From: Magnetovibrio sp.
GTDB lineage: Bacteria; Pseudomonadota; Alphaproteobacteria; Rhodospirillales_A; JABHCV01
Direction of reading: 5' to 3'
Assembly: GCA_002717285.1 (NCBI GenBank)
Contig: PBDF01000015.1
Location: 1-64,000 of the forward strand
DNA: 64,000 nucleotides
Shown here in pieces: positions 1-9,900 of the stretch. Made by a program: the position numbers and the translations under genes. Each line of letters starts with the position of its first letter. The stretch's first letter is position 1. The notes beneath the pieces were generated by a model. The model had not been told where the DNA came from and did not search any database. It was given only the letters and a program-made list of their open reading frames with translations.

Positions 1-630
1 ACTATTAAATCCATTCAATTTTTCTTTTTTAATGAGCTCATTCCAAATAATTGATATGGAGAAGTTTTCAACTTTTTTTTTAACAAGTAAATTTTTGTTT
101 AATATTTGACACCCAGTATAAATAAATTCTTTATTACCATTAACTTCAATTAATTTATCTTTCAAATTAAAATCACCCATAAATGTTTTATCGAAACTTA
201 GTTCTTTTTTAACTAATAGAAGAATATTATCTAAATTTTCCGTAAAATATATATTTTCCATTTCTTTAATTTCATTTAGATAATTTTCACTCCAAAAAGT
301 ATCAGGATTAAAAATTAAAAAATCATTTTCTTCTGATTTCTCCATCATATTCAAAATTCCACCACCAGTATCTAAAATCTGATCACCATCTTTAACAATA
401 TTGATATAAATAGGAAATTTTTTTTTTTTTTTGAATTCAGTTATTTTTTCTTCTAAATAAAAAGTATTAATAATTATATTTTTAATGCCCAGTTTTAAAA
501 TCAATTCAATATTTCTCTCTATCATTGTTTTTTCTTTAATTTTCAGTAAAGGTTTTGGCGTTTCCAAAGTAAGAGGATTCAATCTTTTGCCAAAACCGGC
601 ACACATGATTAATGCTGTATTTATTTTCAT
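1..630 (-). CDS. murU: MurU-like N-acetylmuramate-1-phosphate uridylyltransferase, 3' end cut by window edge
   Basis: Nucleotidyltransferase of the sugar-1-phosphate family. With AmgK it forms the peptidoglycan recycling shunt, here the step that makes UDP-MurNAc from MurNAc-1-phosphate. Translating the minus strand from the ATG at 628-630 gives an open frame to the window edge (210 residues) that begins MKINTALIMCAGFGKRLNPL; this and the following TPKPLLKI form the G-x-G-x-R-L-x-P-L-T-x(3)-P-K-P-L nucleotide-binding signature of the family. D at GDGDQILDTGGG-like residues (about 82-92) and FNPDTFW (about 108-114) fit the sugar-nucleotide core. The ATG overlaps the amgK stop (ATGA, 627-630), so the two are translationally coupled. 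A run of 15 A (5 Lys codons) lies at about 418-432. GC is about 20-25 %, unlike the rest of the window. The exact sugar substrate is inferred from the pairing with amgK. Confidence 0.8.
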   Translation of the reverse strand, partial: MKINTALIMCAGFGKRLNPLTLETPKPLLKIKEKTMIERNIELILKLGIKNIIINTFYLEEKITEFKKKKKFPIYINIVKDGDQILDTGGGILNMMEKSEENDFLIFNPDTFWSENYLNEIKEMENIYFTENLDNILLLVKKELSFDKTFMGDFNLKDKLIEVNGNKEFIYTGCQILNKNLLVKKKVENFSISIIWNELIKKEKLNGFNS

Positions 631-1577
631 TTAATTTTTTTTTTAAGATATTGATTAAATAAATCAGTTAATTCATAAAAAATCATATCCTTTTTTAATC
701 TTAGATTTATTAATTTCCAAGCATAAGGAATTAGTTTTAAATAATTTTTTTTACCATCTCTCTTGGCAAGTCTTGTAAATATCCCAATAATTTTGAGATT
801 TCTTAAAACAGATAAAATTTTAAAATCATTCTTAAATTGATTTTTATTTATTCTTTTTTGATTATTTATATAATAATTATAAATCCTTTCTTTTTGTGAA
901 TCAGAAGTTTTAAATCTAACATCATCAATTAATGATGCTAAATCATATGCCTTATTACCTATCAATGCATCTTGGCTGTCTATTACTCCTATTTTTCCTT
1001 TTACTATCATTAAATTTGAAACATGAAAATCTCTATGAACTAAAACATTATTTTTTAATTTTAGATTTGAACATAATTTAGAAATTATTTTTTTAAACTT
1101 TTTATTGAAAACTCTTTGATATTTCTTATTCAAATTTTTTTTAATATACCACTCATTAAATAAACTTGCTTCTTTAATTAATATTCGTTTGTCATATTTA
1201 GGTATTCTATAATTATTTTTTTTAAAATCTTTGACCCTTCTATCTTTGATCAATTGTAATCGATTTAATATGTCAATTATTTGCCTAAAACATTTTATTA
1301 AATTAATTTTTTTTTTCCTTAAAAGATTAAAAATTGTATTAGTTCCAAAATCTTGTATTTCTATAAAATTCTTATTATATTTCTCACTTAATAACCTTGG
1401 TGCTAAAATTTTATTTTTAATAAGTATTCTGTTTATTGCATCATAAATGACGAGATTTTGTTTTTTTTCTCTATTTGCTTTTACTATAATAGATGATGAA
1501 TGATTTTTTATTTTTCTATAAAAAGTTCTAAACGAAGCATCACCTTTTATTTTAATAATAATTTCATTTTTTTGCAT
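627..1577 (-). CDS. amgK: Anomeric MurNAc/GlcNAc kinase AmgK-like aminoglycoside phosphotransferase family protein
   Basis: Cytoplasmic small-molecule kinase of the APH/choline kinase fold, 316 residues. The catalytic loop HRDFHVSN is at 181-188 and the metal-binding Asp follows in IGVID (D200), with YDLASLIDD just after, which is the usual brace of the fold. In alphaproteobacteria and pseudomonads the gene next to murU and tsaE is AmgK, which phosphorylates the anomeric carbon of MurNAc so that cell-wall sugars re-enter UDP-MurNAc synthesis and bypass de novo MurA. Substrate is inferred from this neighbourhood. The protein is extremely rich in Lys, Ile and Asn, as expected from about 20 % GC coding DNA, and looks compositionally like very AT-rich marine genomes rather than like the genes from 2.3 kb onwards. 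Confidence 0.8.
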   Translation of the reverse strand: MQKNEIIIKIKGDASFRTFYRKIKNHSSSIIVKANREKKQNLVIYDAINRILIKNKILAPRLLSEKYNKNFIEIQDFGTNTIFNLLRKKKINLIKCFRQIIDILNRLQLIKDRRVKDFKKNNYRIPKYDKRILIKEASLFNEWYIKKNLNKKYQRVFNKKFKKIISKLCSNLKLKNNVLVHRDFHVSNLMIVKGKIGVIDSQDALIGNKAYDLASLIDDVRFKTSDSQKERIYNYYINNQKRINKNQFKNDFKILSVLRNLKIIGIFTRLAKRDGKKNYLKLIPYAWKLINLRLKKDMIFYELTDLFNQYLKKKIK

Positions 1578-1591
1578 TATTTTTTAAAAAT

Positions 1592-2047
1592 TTAGAGATT
1601 AATACCTTTTATTTTAATAAAACGTTTTTTGAAATCCTCACTGTATGTAAATTTTAACTCTATACAATTTCTTGGTTTTTTTTGAATTATTTGCGGCCAT
1701 TCAATTAATGTGATTGAATTTGAGTTATTAGCGAATAAATCTAAATTTTTAAGATCTTTAAAAGTTTTTATTCTAAATAAATCATAATGATAAATTTGTA
1801 TCCGATCAATTTTATATTCGTTAAGTAAATTAAAAGTTGGGCTAGTTACCTCTGATAATTTTATCTTATTTTTTTTTTGAAAATAATTTATCAAATATTT
1901 TATAAAAGTTGTTTTTCCTACACCCATTTCTCCTTCTAAAAAAACCACATCACCAATTTTTAATTTTTCTTGAAATTTTTGAGCTAATTTCTGAGTTTTT
2001 TTTTCTATGGATATATCTATTTGATCACTGTTAGTAGCGATATGCAT
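1592..2047 (-). CDS. tsaE: tRNA threonylcarbamoyladenosine biosynthesis ATPase TsaE
   Basis: Small P-loop ATPase (151 residues) needed with TsaB and TsaD to put the t6A modification on A37 of ANN-decoding tRNAs. The Walker [10 protein letters not shown] sits at 39-47; SPTFNL and HYDLFRI further on are the family's usual strand-loop motifs, and LIEWP near the end is the Walker B-like segment. Length is normal. The ATG at 2045-2047 lies inside the 3' end of ahcY: the two genes overlap by 17 bases in different frames. No Shine-Dalgarno is obvious, which fits translational coupling to ahcY. GC is about 22 %, and the drop in GC begins at this boundary (see findings). Confidence 0.9.
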   Translation of the reverse strand: MHIATNSDQIDISIEKKTQKLAQKFQEKLKIGDVVFLEGEMGVGKTTFIKYLINYFQKKNKIKLSEVTSPTFNLLNEYKIDRIQIYHYDLFRIKTFKDLKNLDLFANNSNSITLIEWPQIIQKKPRNCIELKFTYSEDFKKRFIKIKGINL

Positions 2048-3326
2048 TAGGTTTGTAAGGACCTTCTACTTTAACACTTATATAGTCAGCCTGTTCTTTG
2101 GAAAGTTTAGTTAATTTTGCACCAACTTTTTTAAGATGGAGTGTTGCTACCTTTTCATCTAGGTGTTTTGGTAAAACGTATACCTTATTTTCATAGTTTT
2201 TAGAATTATTCCAAAGTTCTATTTGTGCAATTACTTGATTTGTAAAAGATGCACTCATCACAAAACTTGGATGGCCTGTAGCACAACCTAAATTCACCAA
2301 ACGGCCTTGTGCCAAAACAATTAAACGTTTGCCATCAGGAAATTCGACCTCGTCTACTTGTGGCTTAACATTGTGCCATTTGTAATTACGCAATCCTGAA
2401 ACTTGAATTTCCGAGTCAAAATGACCAATGTTGCAGACAATTGCTCGGTCCTTCATTTCACGCATGTGGTCAAGGGTGATAACATCTTTATTTCCAGTAC
2501 AAGTGACAAATATATCAGCTTGAGCAGCAGCTTCATCCATAGTAGTGACTTCATAGCCTTCCATTGATGCCTGTAATGCGCATATGGGGTCAATTTCAGT
2601 AACTAAGACACGGGCGCCTTGATTGCGAAGGGAGGCAGCAGAACCCTTTCCTACATCACCGTAACCACCTACTACGGCAATTTTCCCAGCCAGCATAACG
2701 TCAGTTGCACGTTTAATACCATCAGGAAGACTCTCGCGGCAGCCATATAAATTATCAAATTTAGATTTTGTTACTGAGTCGTTTACGTTTATTGCGGGTA
2801 CTTTGAGAGACCCTTCTTTGACCATTTCATAGAGCCGATGAACGCCGGTGGTAGTCTCTTCAGATAGGCCTTTAACATCATCCAGTAGGTCTGGATATTT
2901 TTCGTGCATCATTAAAGTCAGGTCACCTCCATCGTCTAGAATCATATTTGGACGCCAGCCGTTAGGCCCTTCAATAGTTTGCATAATGCACCATAAAAAT
3001 TCTTCTTCTGTTTCACCCTTCCACGCAAATGTGGGGATTTTAGCCTGAGCCATGGCAGCAGCTGCCTGGTCCTGGGTTGAGAAAATATTGCAAGAACTCC
3101 AGCGTAAATCGGCCCCCAGTTCTACTAGAGTTTCCATCAGTACTGCTGTTTGTATGGTCATGTGCAAACAACCAGCAATACGAGCTCCTGAAAGAGGTTT
3201 TTTACCTTTGAATTCCTCACGTAGTGCCATAAGACCGGGCATTTCTGTTTCAGCGATAGTTACTTCTTTTCGGCCCCATTCAGCCAGTGACATGTCTGCG
3301 ACTTTATAATCGGTGAAATCGCTCAT
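2031..3326 (-). CDS. ahcY: S-adenosyl-L-homocysteine hydrolase
   Basis: Cytosolic NAD-dependent enzyme that splits S-adenosylhomocysteine to adenosine and homocysteine, removing the product inhibitor of SAM methyltransferases, including the many cobalamin methylases encoded later in the window. 431 residues: substrate domain with [10 protein letters not shown] at 51-60, DDGGD at 131-135 and [11 protein letters not shown] at about 182-192; Rossmann NAD loop [10 protein letters not shown] at 221-230; C-terminal [16 protein letters not shown] and the closing YKPNAYRY whose Lys and Tyr reach into the neighbouring subunit's NAD site. It lacks the roughly 40-residue insertion of many alphaproteobacterial homologues and so is near the human length. 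Start ATG 3324-3326 follows a CAGGAGAG ribosome site. A structured leader of about 300 bases precedes it. GC falls from about 50 % in the 5' half to about 33 % in the last 200 bases. Confidence 0.97.
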   Translation of the reverse strand: MSDFTDYKVADMSLAEWGRKEVTIAETEMPGLMALREEFKGKKPLSGARIAGCLHMTIQTAVLMETLVELGADLRWSSCNIFSTQDQAAAAMAQAKIPTFAWKGETEEEFLWCIMQTIEGPNGWRPNMILDDGGDLTLMMHEKYPDLLDDVKGLSEETTTGVHRLYEMVKEGSLKVPAINVNDSVTKSKFDNLYGCRESLPDGIKRATDVMLAGKIAVVGGYGDVGKGSAASLRNQGARVLVTEIDPICALQASMEGYEVTTMDEAAAQADIFVTCTGNKDVITLDHMREMKDRAIVCNIGHFDSEIQVSGLRNYKWHNVKPQVDEVEFPDGKRLIVLAQGRLVNLGCATGHPSFVMSASFTNQVIAQIELWNNSKNYENKVYVLPKHLDEKVATLHLKKVGAKLTKLSKEQADYISVKVEGPYKPNAYRY

Positions 3327-3627
3327 AAGGAAACTCTCCTGATGCTTGATATTTACTTAAGACGGCGGGTTTAACAGGGAAACTGCCGCTTCGCAAGTCC
3401 GTTTTATTTGGTGCATTAAACTTGCAGTTGAATGCCTTCTTCGTGTTCATATATTAAACTCACTTTGGTGACGGTCACGTTGGAGAGTCTTTATTTTATT
3501 TTACAGGCCAGGGGCTACAGAATAAAGATATACCCTATGACTAAAACTATTTTGAGTTTTGATATTAGATGTGTGGTGAAAAATTAATCATTTGCACTTG
3601 TTTCAGTGAAATTTTATATCTTGTTTC
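3327..3627 (-). promoter_or_regulatory. Long leader/promoter region of ahcY with predicted RNA hairpins
   Basis: The 301 bases between the ptsH stop and the ahcY start hold no gene. Read on the minus strand, the part next to ahcY can fold: GCAAGT (3421-3426 on the plus strand as ACTTGC-complement) pairs with ACTTGC across a loop of about 21 bases, and just downstream CGGC-A-GTTT / AAAC-CC-GCCG encloses a CCCTGTT loop (about 3362-3387). A further GTGA/TCAC pair lies near 3475. The ribosome site CAGGAGAG is outside the second hairpin. The layout would suit a cis-regulatory RNA controlling SAH hydrolase, but I could not match it to the SAM-II, SAM-V, SAM/SAH or SAH riboswitch consensus from memory. 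Confidence 0.4.
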
Positions 3628-3924
3628 TTATTCCTCTTCAAACTTACTTTTTACTAGATCTAAAAGAGCTTGAATAGCAGTTCGGGCATCTTTACCAGAG
3701 CAGTGGATAATTATTTCACTACCTTCACTTGCTGCGAGCATCATTAATCCCATGATTGAATTTCCAGAAACTGTCTGCCCTTTGCGGGTGACTGTAACAT
3801 CAGCTTGAAATTTCCCTGCAATTTTTACAAATTTAGCAGCGGCTCTAGCGTGCAGACCACGTTGATTCAAAATAGTAGCAGTACATGTTAATTGACCTTT
3901 TTTTTCCGTAATTAACTGTGTCAC
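3628..3924 (-). CDS. ptsH: HPr phosphocarrier protein of the regulatory PTS
   Basis: 98-residue HPr. The EI-phosphorylated histidine is H25 in GLHARAA; the serine phosphorylated by HPr kinase is S56 in GNSIMGL. About ten extra residues precede the usual HPr start. With the adjacent EIIA (3927-4328) and HprK it makes the incomplete, regulatory PTS of alphaproteobacteria, which has no sugar permease and signals nitrogen or carbon status. Enzyme I (ptsP) is not in the window. ptsH begins two bases after the manX stop, so manX and ptsH are one transcript, with ahcY downstream but separated by a long leader. Confidence 0.95.
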   Translation of the reverse strand: MTQLITEKKGQLTCTATILNQRGLHARAAAKFVKIAGKFQADVTVTRKGQTVSGNSIMGLMMLAASEGSEIIIHCSGKDARTAIQALLDLVKSKFEEE

Positions 3925-3926
3925 CT

Positions 3927-4328
3927 TTACTCCTGAGATATTAATTGTTTGGCAATGTTAATGTACTTGCGACCTGCTTCTTGGGCACCATTTACGGTAT
4001 CTGTCAGGTTACTCGATTTTCTTATTGAGGCTATTTTGATAAGCATGGGAAGGTTGATGCCAGTTATTACCTCCACATTTTTTTTATTCATGACAGAAAT
4101 AGCAAGATTTGACGGTGTGCCACCAAACATATCAGTAAGTAAAATAACTCCTCTGCCCTGATCAACCTCTTTGATTTTTTGAGTAATCTCAATTCTGCGT
4201 TTTTCCATTTCATCGTCTGGTCCAATACAGACCGTTGCAATCTGTTTTTGATCACCTATTACATGTTGTAAGGCGCCAACAAATTCATTAGCTAAATTAC
4301 CATGTGTGACTAATACCATTCCAATCAT
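3927..4328 (-). CDS. manX: PTS mannose-family EIIA component
   Basis: 133-residue EIIA-Man domain. The phospho-acceptor is H9 in MVLVTHG, and GRGVILLTDMFGGTPSN near residues 60-80 is the family's conserved core. No EIIB or membrane EIIC/EIID domains are attached or nearby, so it is likely a terminal phosphate acceptor or regulatory protein rather than a transporter part. Gene order hprK-manX-ptsH-ahcY is typical of alphaproteobacteria. The 122-base gap upstream of the start contains an 8-base inverted repeat (TATGTCTT at 4390-4397, AAGACATA at 4420-4427) that might be a terminator for hprK or a regulator site; I cannot say which. Confidence 0.93.
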   Translation of the reverse strand: MIGMVLVTHGNLANEFVGALQHVIGDQKQIATVCIGPDDEMEKRRIEITQKIKEVDQGRGVILLTDMFGGTPSNLAISVMNKKNVEVITGINLPMLIKIASIRKSSNLTDTVNGAQEAGRKYINIAKQLISQE

Positions 4329-4450
4329 ATTAAAATGAGAATCCCTTGTCGAAACTATTGCAAGTGTAAGAAGATCTTATTCTTATGACTATGTCTTAAC
4401 GTGAGATTACTGGGAAAAAAAGACATAATGATAATTTATTTGTTTAAATT

Positions 4451-4900
4451 TTAGGGGACATTAGAAATTTCACCTTTGAGCTGGCGTACAATAAGGCGCA
4501 CTTTAGCAGGGCTAGATGCCTCAAGTGGAAAAATACGGAAAAGTGGAACGTTTTTGCCCAAAATCTTCACGCTTTGATTTTCAGGTCGGCGTTCTATCTG
4601 TTCAGGAGTAACTAGATCGATGACAACACCGAGTTTTACTTGTTGTGCTCCACCTATTTTCAAAACACCAATTCCTCGAACCTCCAGTAAATGCTGTATG
4701 GTTTTTGGCGCTCGGGCAATTAATGTCTCGTTTTCAATAGCTAGTTCTGTGATATCATCAGATATCAGCTTTGCACCGTTGTCAATTAGCCTTAAGGAAA
4801 GATCTGATTTTCCAATACCTGTGGGTCCCCGAAAAATAACTCCTAGACCTTCCACCTCGACACAGCTTCCAAGCACTTTTTCACTAGGAGATTTTATCAT
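4451..4900 (-). CDS. hprK: HPr kinase/phosphorylase, short alphaproteobacterial form
   Basis: 149-residue catalytic domain only; the N-terminal half present in Firmicutes HprK (about 310 residues) is missing, as is normal in alphaproteobacteria. Walker A GPTGIGKS is at 25-32, DD of the catalytic loop at 48-49, and the HPrK signature VRGIGVLKIGG at 74-84. It should phosphorylate or dephosphorylate Ser56 of the HPr encoded two genes downstream. In many relatives a ChvG/ChvI two-component system lies just upstream; here a copper chaperone gene takes that place. Start ATG at 4898-4900 is the only reasonable one. Confidence 0.93.
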   Translation of the reverse strand: MIKSPSEKVLGSCVEVEGLGVIFRGPTGIGKSDLSLRLIDNGAKLISDDITELAIENETLIARAPKTIQHLLEVRGIGVLKIGGAQQVKLGVVIDLVTPEQIERRPENQSVKILGKNVPLFRIFPLEASSPAKVRLIVRQLKGEISNVP

Positions 4901-4987
4901 TATTTTAATGAGTGACCACTACTATGATTTTGAGATAATCTAAGTTATTATGTTCAGAATAAACCTTGTGGCATAATGCTTTCAATA

Positions 4988-5449
4988 TTAATGCGCGTGC
5001 CTTGTTTTATTTTTGTTTAATTTCATAGAACCAACATCTTCGATGTGAACAAGGACTGTAGCTTGTCCAGCATTCTCAAATGTAAGGCTAATGGGGAATT
5101 TGTCTCCTTTTTTCAATAAAGAGTTTAAACCGAATAGCATGACATGTAGGCCACCTGGCTTGAGTGATGTGACTTTAGTGGCAGGAATATTGATGTGCTT
5201 TAAGTGCCGCATTTTTATTACACCATTTTCTATAAGATGACTGTGTAGTTCACCCCTTTTAGCAATTGGTGTATGCACCATAATCAGCCGATCACTTATA
5301 GAACTAGTATTTCTAATTTGGAGATAAACGGCACTTGGGCGTTTAATGCTGGTTGAAGTGCGTCCCCATGCGTTGGATAAGACAAGGTCTCCCACCCTGA
5401 TAATGTCTGCAGCATATGCAGCATTTTGGACAAAAAAAATCAAACTCAC
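4988..5449 (-). CDS. PCu(A)C-family periplasmic copper chaperone
   Basis: Exported copper chaperone that delivers Cu(I) toward cytochrome c oxidase. The copper motif is visible: H at HSHLIENGVIKM (His, then Met ten residues on) and GGLHVML about 20 residues further, matching the H-x10-M-x21-H-x-M pattern. The GTG at 5447-5449 gives a signal peptide with no positive charge (MSLIFFVQNAAYA). Reading seven codons upstream gives IKKILFFV ahead of it, a normal n-region, starting at an ATT codon (5468-5470) that lies 8 bases after GAAAGGA. I suspect initiation at that ATT, or a sequencing error for ATG. The gene starts 34 bases after the gltD stop, in the same direction, so it may be co-transcribed with gltBD. 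A SCO1 homologue at 61989 could be its functional partner. Confidence 0.85.
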   Translation of the reverse strand: MSLIFFVQNAAYAADIIRVGDLVLSNAWGRTSTSIKRPSAVYLQIRNTSSISDRLIMVHTPIAKRGELHSHLIENGVIKMRHLKHINIPATKVTSLKPGGLHVMLFGLNSLLKKGDKFPISLTFENAGQATVLVHIEDVGSMKLNKNKTRHAH

Positions 5450-5503
5450 AAAGAATAAAATTTTTTTAATTTGATTTTTCCTTTCAGGTTTTGAAATTAA
5501 ATA

Positions 5504-6943
5504 TCATAGTCGTGGAAGCAGGGACGAGCCCATCAAATATTCATCAACAGCTCGTGCACATTGCCGACCTTCGCGAATGGCCCAGACAACAAGTGATTGG
5601 CCTCGACGCATGTCTCCTGCTGAGAACACTTTGTCAACAGTTGTCTTATAGCAATTTTCCCCCTCGGTTGTTGCCTTAACGTTTCCACGTTCATCATAAT
5701 CCACGCCAAAATCGTTCAGCATGCTTTCATGAATAGGGTTAAGAAAGCCCATAGCTAGTAGGACAAGATCAGCCTTTATTTCATAATTACTTCCCTTGAT
5801 AGGTTCAGGTTTTCCATTAGACCAGTCCATCTGAGCAACCTTGAGGCTGGTTATTCTTCCATCTTTGCCTTCAAAAGAGGTTGTGCCAACAGACCACTCG
5901 CGCTTGCAACCTTCTTCGTGTGAAGTAGAAGAGCGTAATTTTACTGGCCAGTTAGGCCACGTCACATCTTTGTTTTCTTTTTCAGGCGGTTTTGGCATAA
6001 TTTCCATTTGGGTGATTGATGCTGCTCCTTGGCGGGCAGAGGTGCCAACGCAATCAGCCCCAGTATCACCACCACCAAGAACAACAACATGTTTGCCAGT
6101 TGCTAGAATTTCTTGGACATTCCCTAGTGGCTCTCCTGAATTGCGGCGATTCTGTTGAGGAAGAAACTCCATTGCGAAATGAACACCATCTAGATTGCGT
6201 CCAGGTATAGAAAGGTCCCGTGGCTTTTCTGATCCCCCAGTTAACACAATAGCGTCAAACTTGGCCAAAAGGCGCTCCGGCAAAATATTATCTCCAACGT
6301 GAGAATTTGGGCGAAACTCAACACCCTCGGCTTGCATTTGGGACAAACGCCTGTTGATAAGGTCTTTGTTAAGTTTAAAATCTGGGATGCCATATCGCAG
6401 TAGGCCACCCATTTTTGAATTCTTTTCAAATACAACAACAGAATGCCCGGCTCTCGCAAGTTGTTGCGCACAGGCTAGTCCAGAAGGCCCAGCACCGACA
6501 ATGGCAACCCGTTTCCCAGAGAGTCGTTCGGGCGCTTGTGGTTCTAACCAACCCTCGGCCCAGGCACGATCAACAATGGCACACTCGATAGATTTGATAG
6601 TAACAGGCTCATCTGTCAGGTTAAGCGTACATGCAGACTCACATGGTGCGGGGCAAATCCGACCTGTAAATTCTGGGAAATTATTTGTTGAATGGAGAAC
6701 TTTTGAGGCTTCGTACCAATCCCCAGAGTAAACTAAATCATTCCACTCTGGAATGATATTGTTGACAGGGCAACCATTATGGCAAAATGGAATTCCACAG
6801 TCCATGCATCGTGCACCCTGGTTTTTTATTTCATTCTCACTGAGTGGAACCATCATTTCATCATGGCTTTTCAGGCGTTCAACTACTGAGGTGTATGAGC
6901 GATCTTGACGCTTAAATTCCATAAAACCAGTTGTTTTTCCCAT
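5504..6943 (-). CDS. gltD: Glutamate synthase (NADPH) small subunit
   Basis: 479-residue FAD/NADPH subunit that feeds electrons to GltB for glutamate formation from glutamine and 2-oxoglutarate. N-terminal iron-sulfur cysteines are C46, C49, C54 and C58 in [13 protein letters not shown]. The FAD-binding loop [12 protein letters not shown] is near residue 150 and the NADPH loop [12 protein letters not shown] near 290; [14 protein letters not shown] close to the end is the second FAD contact. Start ATG (6941-6943) overlaps the gltB stop by one base (TAATG) and has GGAG eight bases upstream, so gltB and gltD are coupled, in the order gltB-gltD. Confidence 0.97.
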   Translation of the reverse strand: MGKTTGFMEFKRQDRSYTSVVERLKSHDEMMVPLSENEIKNQGARCMDCGIPFCHNGCPVNNIIPEWNDLVYSGDWYEASKVLHSTNNFPEFTGRICPAPCESACTLNLTDEPVTIKSIECAIVDRAWAEGWLEPQAPERLSGKRVAIVGAGPSGLACAQQLARAGHSVVVFEKNSKMGGLLRYGIPDFKLNKDLINRRLSQMQAEGVEFRPNSHVGDNILPERLLAKFDAIVLTGGSEKPRDLSIPGRNLDGVHFAMEFLPQQNRRNSGEPLGNVQEILATGKHVVVLGGGDTGADCVGTSARQGAASITQMEIMPKPPEKENKDVTWPNWPVKLRSSTSHEEGCKREWSVGTTSFEGKDGRITSLKVAQMDWSNGKPEPIKGSNYEIKADLVLLAMGFLNPIHESMLNDFGVDYDERGNVKATTEGENCYKTTVDKVFSAGDMRRGQSLVVWAIREGRQCARAVDEYLMGSSLLPRL

Positions 6944-9900
6944 TATTCGGCTCCTACTGCCATGTCAACATCATCTTGCTTTCTTGCCTTGGCCTGTATT
7001 TCAAGTAATGCACGGCGATAGTCTTTTGGCATGATCTTAATAAATTTGGGAAGAAAACTCTTCCAGTTATCGATAATAGTTTTGGCTCGTGGTGAGTTAG
7101 TGTACTCATAGTGCTTTTTTATAAGTCCACGTAAACGTTGTGAATCGTGATTAATCATATCGCCCATTTCTTTATCTGAAACATAATTGTTGTTGTCTTC
7201 TATTCGTTCAAGATCTACCTGAGCCATATTGCAACGCTTTGCAAAAATACCCTTCTCATCTAGAATATAGGCGATACCTCCAGACATTCCAGCAGCAAAA
7301 TTTCGTCCTGTTGACCCTAAAACAACCACACATCCACCAGTCATGTACTCACAGCCATGGTCTCCAACCCCTTCGACCACAGCTGTAGCACCGGAGTTTC
7401 TGACAGCAAATCGCTCGCCAGCAATTCCACTAAAGTAACACTCACCTGAGATTGCTCCATAGAGAACGGTATTTCCAACTATAATATTTTCCTCTGGTAT
7501 GATGGGGCTTTCTGAATTCGGGTATATAATAATTTTGCCACCAGAGAGGCCCTTGCCAACATAGTCGTTAGAATCGCCTGCTAACTCGAGGGTGACGCCC
7601 CGGGACAGCCAAGCACCGAAACTCTGTCCTGCAGTTCCAGTTAGTTTAATGTGGATGGTGTTTTCCTCTAAACCACCGAAGCCGTATCGTTCTGCAATTC
7701 GACCAGATAACATCGCTCCAACTGATCGATTAACGTTATGGATTTTGCTCTTTATGGTCACAGGTTGACCACTTTCGATAGCCCCTTTCGCTTGTACTAA
7801 GAAGCTATTATCTAAGCCTCTTTCTAATTCGTGATTTTGGCTTTCACAGTTAAAGATAGCTACGTCTGGCCCTGGATTTGGTGTTGCAAGAAGTTTAGAG
7901 AAGTCTAGCCCTTGCGATTTCCAATGCTTAATGGCTTCTGATTTTTCAAGACGTTCGGAATGGCCCGTCATTTCCTGCATAGTTTTAAATCCCAATTCAG
8001 CCATTAACTCTCGAACTTCTTGTGCGATGAAGGTGAAAAAATTTACAACGTGTTCAGGTTTTCCTTTAAAACGCTTACGCAGTTCTGGATCTTGCGTTGC
8101 TACACCTGTTGGGCAAGTATTAAGGTGGCACTTCCGCATCATAATGCAACCCTCCGAGACTAACGCACCAGTAGCAAAACCAAATTCATCAGCGCCGAGA
8201 AGTGCACCAACTACTACATCACGACCGGTTCTTAGTCCTCCATCTACTTGTACTGCTATACGTCCTCGTAAGTTGTTCATAACCAATGTCTGTTGAGTTT
8301 CGGCTAGGCCAATTTCCCATGGACTTCCTGCGTGCATGATTGAGGTTATCGGGCTAGCTCCTGTGCCACCTTCAGCCCCTGAAATGGTGACGTGATCAGC
8401 ATGTGCCTTTGATACTCCAGCTGCTACTGTTCCGACCCCAACTTCTGAGACAAGTTTTACCGAGACACGTGAATTTGGATTTACGTTCTTTAAATCATGA
8501 ATTAATTGTGCGAGATCTTCAATAGAGTATATGTCGTGATGTGGTGGTGGAGAAATTAGACCAACACCTGGTGTTGAATGACGGACACGGCCAATCCATT
8601 CATCAACTTTGTGGCCGGGCAATTGCCCACCTTCACCGGGCTTTGCACCCTGCGCCATTTTTATTTGAAGGTCATCTGCATTAACCAGGTATTCGCCGGT
8701 AACACCAAAACGTCCCGAAGCTACTTGCTTAATTGCGGAGCGCATGCTGTCTCCATTCTTCATAGTTTTAAATCTTACAGCTTCTTCACCACCTTCGCCT
8801 GTATTAGATTTTCCTCCCAAACGGTTCATAGCAATAGCAATGGTTGTATGGGCCTCCCACGAAATAGAGCCAAAGGACATGGCACCACTTGCAAAACGCT
8901 TAACTATTTCAGAAACCGGTTCAACCTCTTCAATTGAAATTGATTTACCCTTGGTAAAACTGAAGAGACCCCGTAGGTTCTTGAGTTTTTGATCGTTGTC
9001 ATTGATCATTTTAGAATATGTCTTGAAACGAGTGTAGTCATTGCTGCGCACTGCGTGTTGTAGAGTTGATATAGTTGATGGTGTCCATACGTGTTCTTCG
9101 CCACGAGTACGGTATGCAAGCTCACCGCCAACATCTAATGCATTGGTATAGATTGGCGCAGTTCCATATGCATCGCAATGGCGAGAAAAAGTCTCTTCAG
9201 CAATTTCGTTGAGGCCGACACCTTCTATTGTGGTTGAAGTGCCAGTAAAATACTTGTCTACAAAAGAACTTGATAGGCCAACTGCATCAAAAACTTGGGC
9301 TCCACAGTAGGACTGGTAAGTAGAGATTCCCATCTTTGACATAACCTTCAAAATACCCTTGTTGACGGCCTTGACGTATCGTTTATGGGCTTCAGCCTCA
9401 CTAATATCTTCAGCAAAGTTGTGACGCATGTGAGAAAGTGACTCAAATACTAAGTAAGGATTAATGGCTTCTGCTCCATAGCCAGCCAATAAGCAGAAGT
9501 CATGAACTTGGCGGACTTCGCCACTCTCAACTACTAATCCGACTTCGGTACGCAGACCTTCTCGAATTAGATGGTGGTGAACTGCTGCAGTTGCTAGCAG
9601 GGCTGGAATAGAGACTCTATCCGCATTTACGCCACGATCGGACAAAATTAAGATGTTATGGCCTTTGATTACAACTTCTTGAGCTTTTCTGCATAATTGA
9701 TTGAGAGCTTCTTCCATGCCTTCAGCACCATTAGCTGCAGGATAGCAGATATCTAATGTGTAGGTGATAAAGGCTTCTTTTACGTTGTTTCCAATGCGAC
9801 GAATTTTTTCTAGATCAACATTAGAAAGAATAGGTTGTTCAACCTCCAAACGCATGTGATTGCCACCAGTTTCCATATTAAGGAGGTTCGGCCTCGGACC

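Noticed and set aside
3361..3420. TTTAACAGGGAA on the plus strand resembling part of a cobalamin riboswitch core
   Set aside because: It reads away from ahcY, no B12 box or other conserved segments follow, and no plus-strand gene lies downstream.
8578..8992. Plus-strand frames of about 80-120 codons opposite gltB
   Set aside because: Antisense shadows of a highly conserved gene; no motifs, no ribosome sites.
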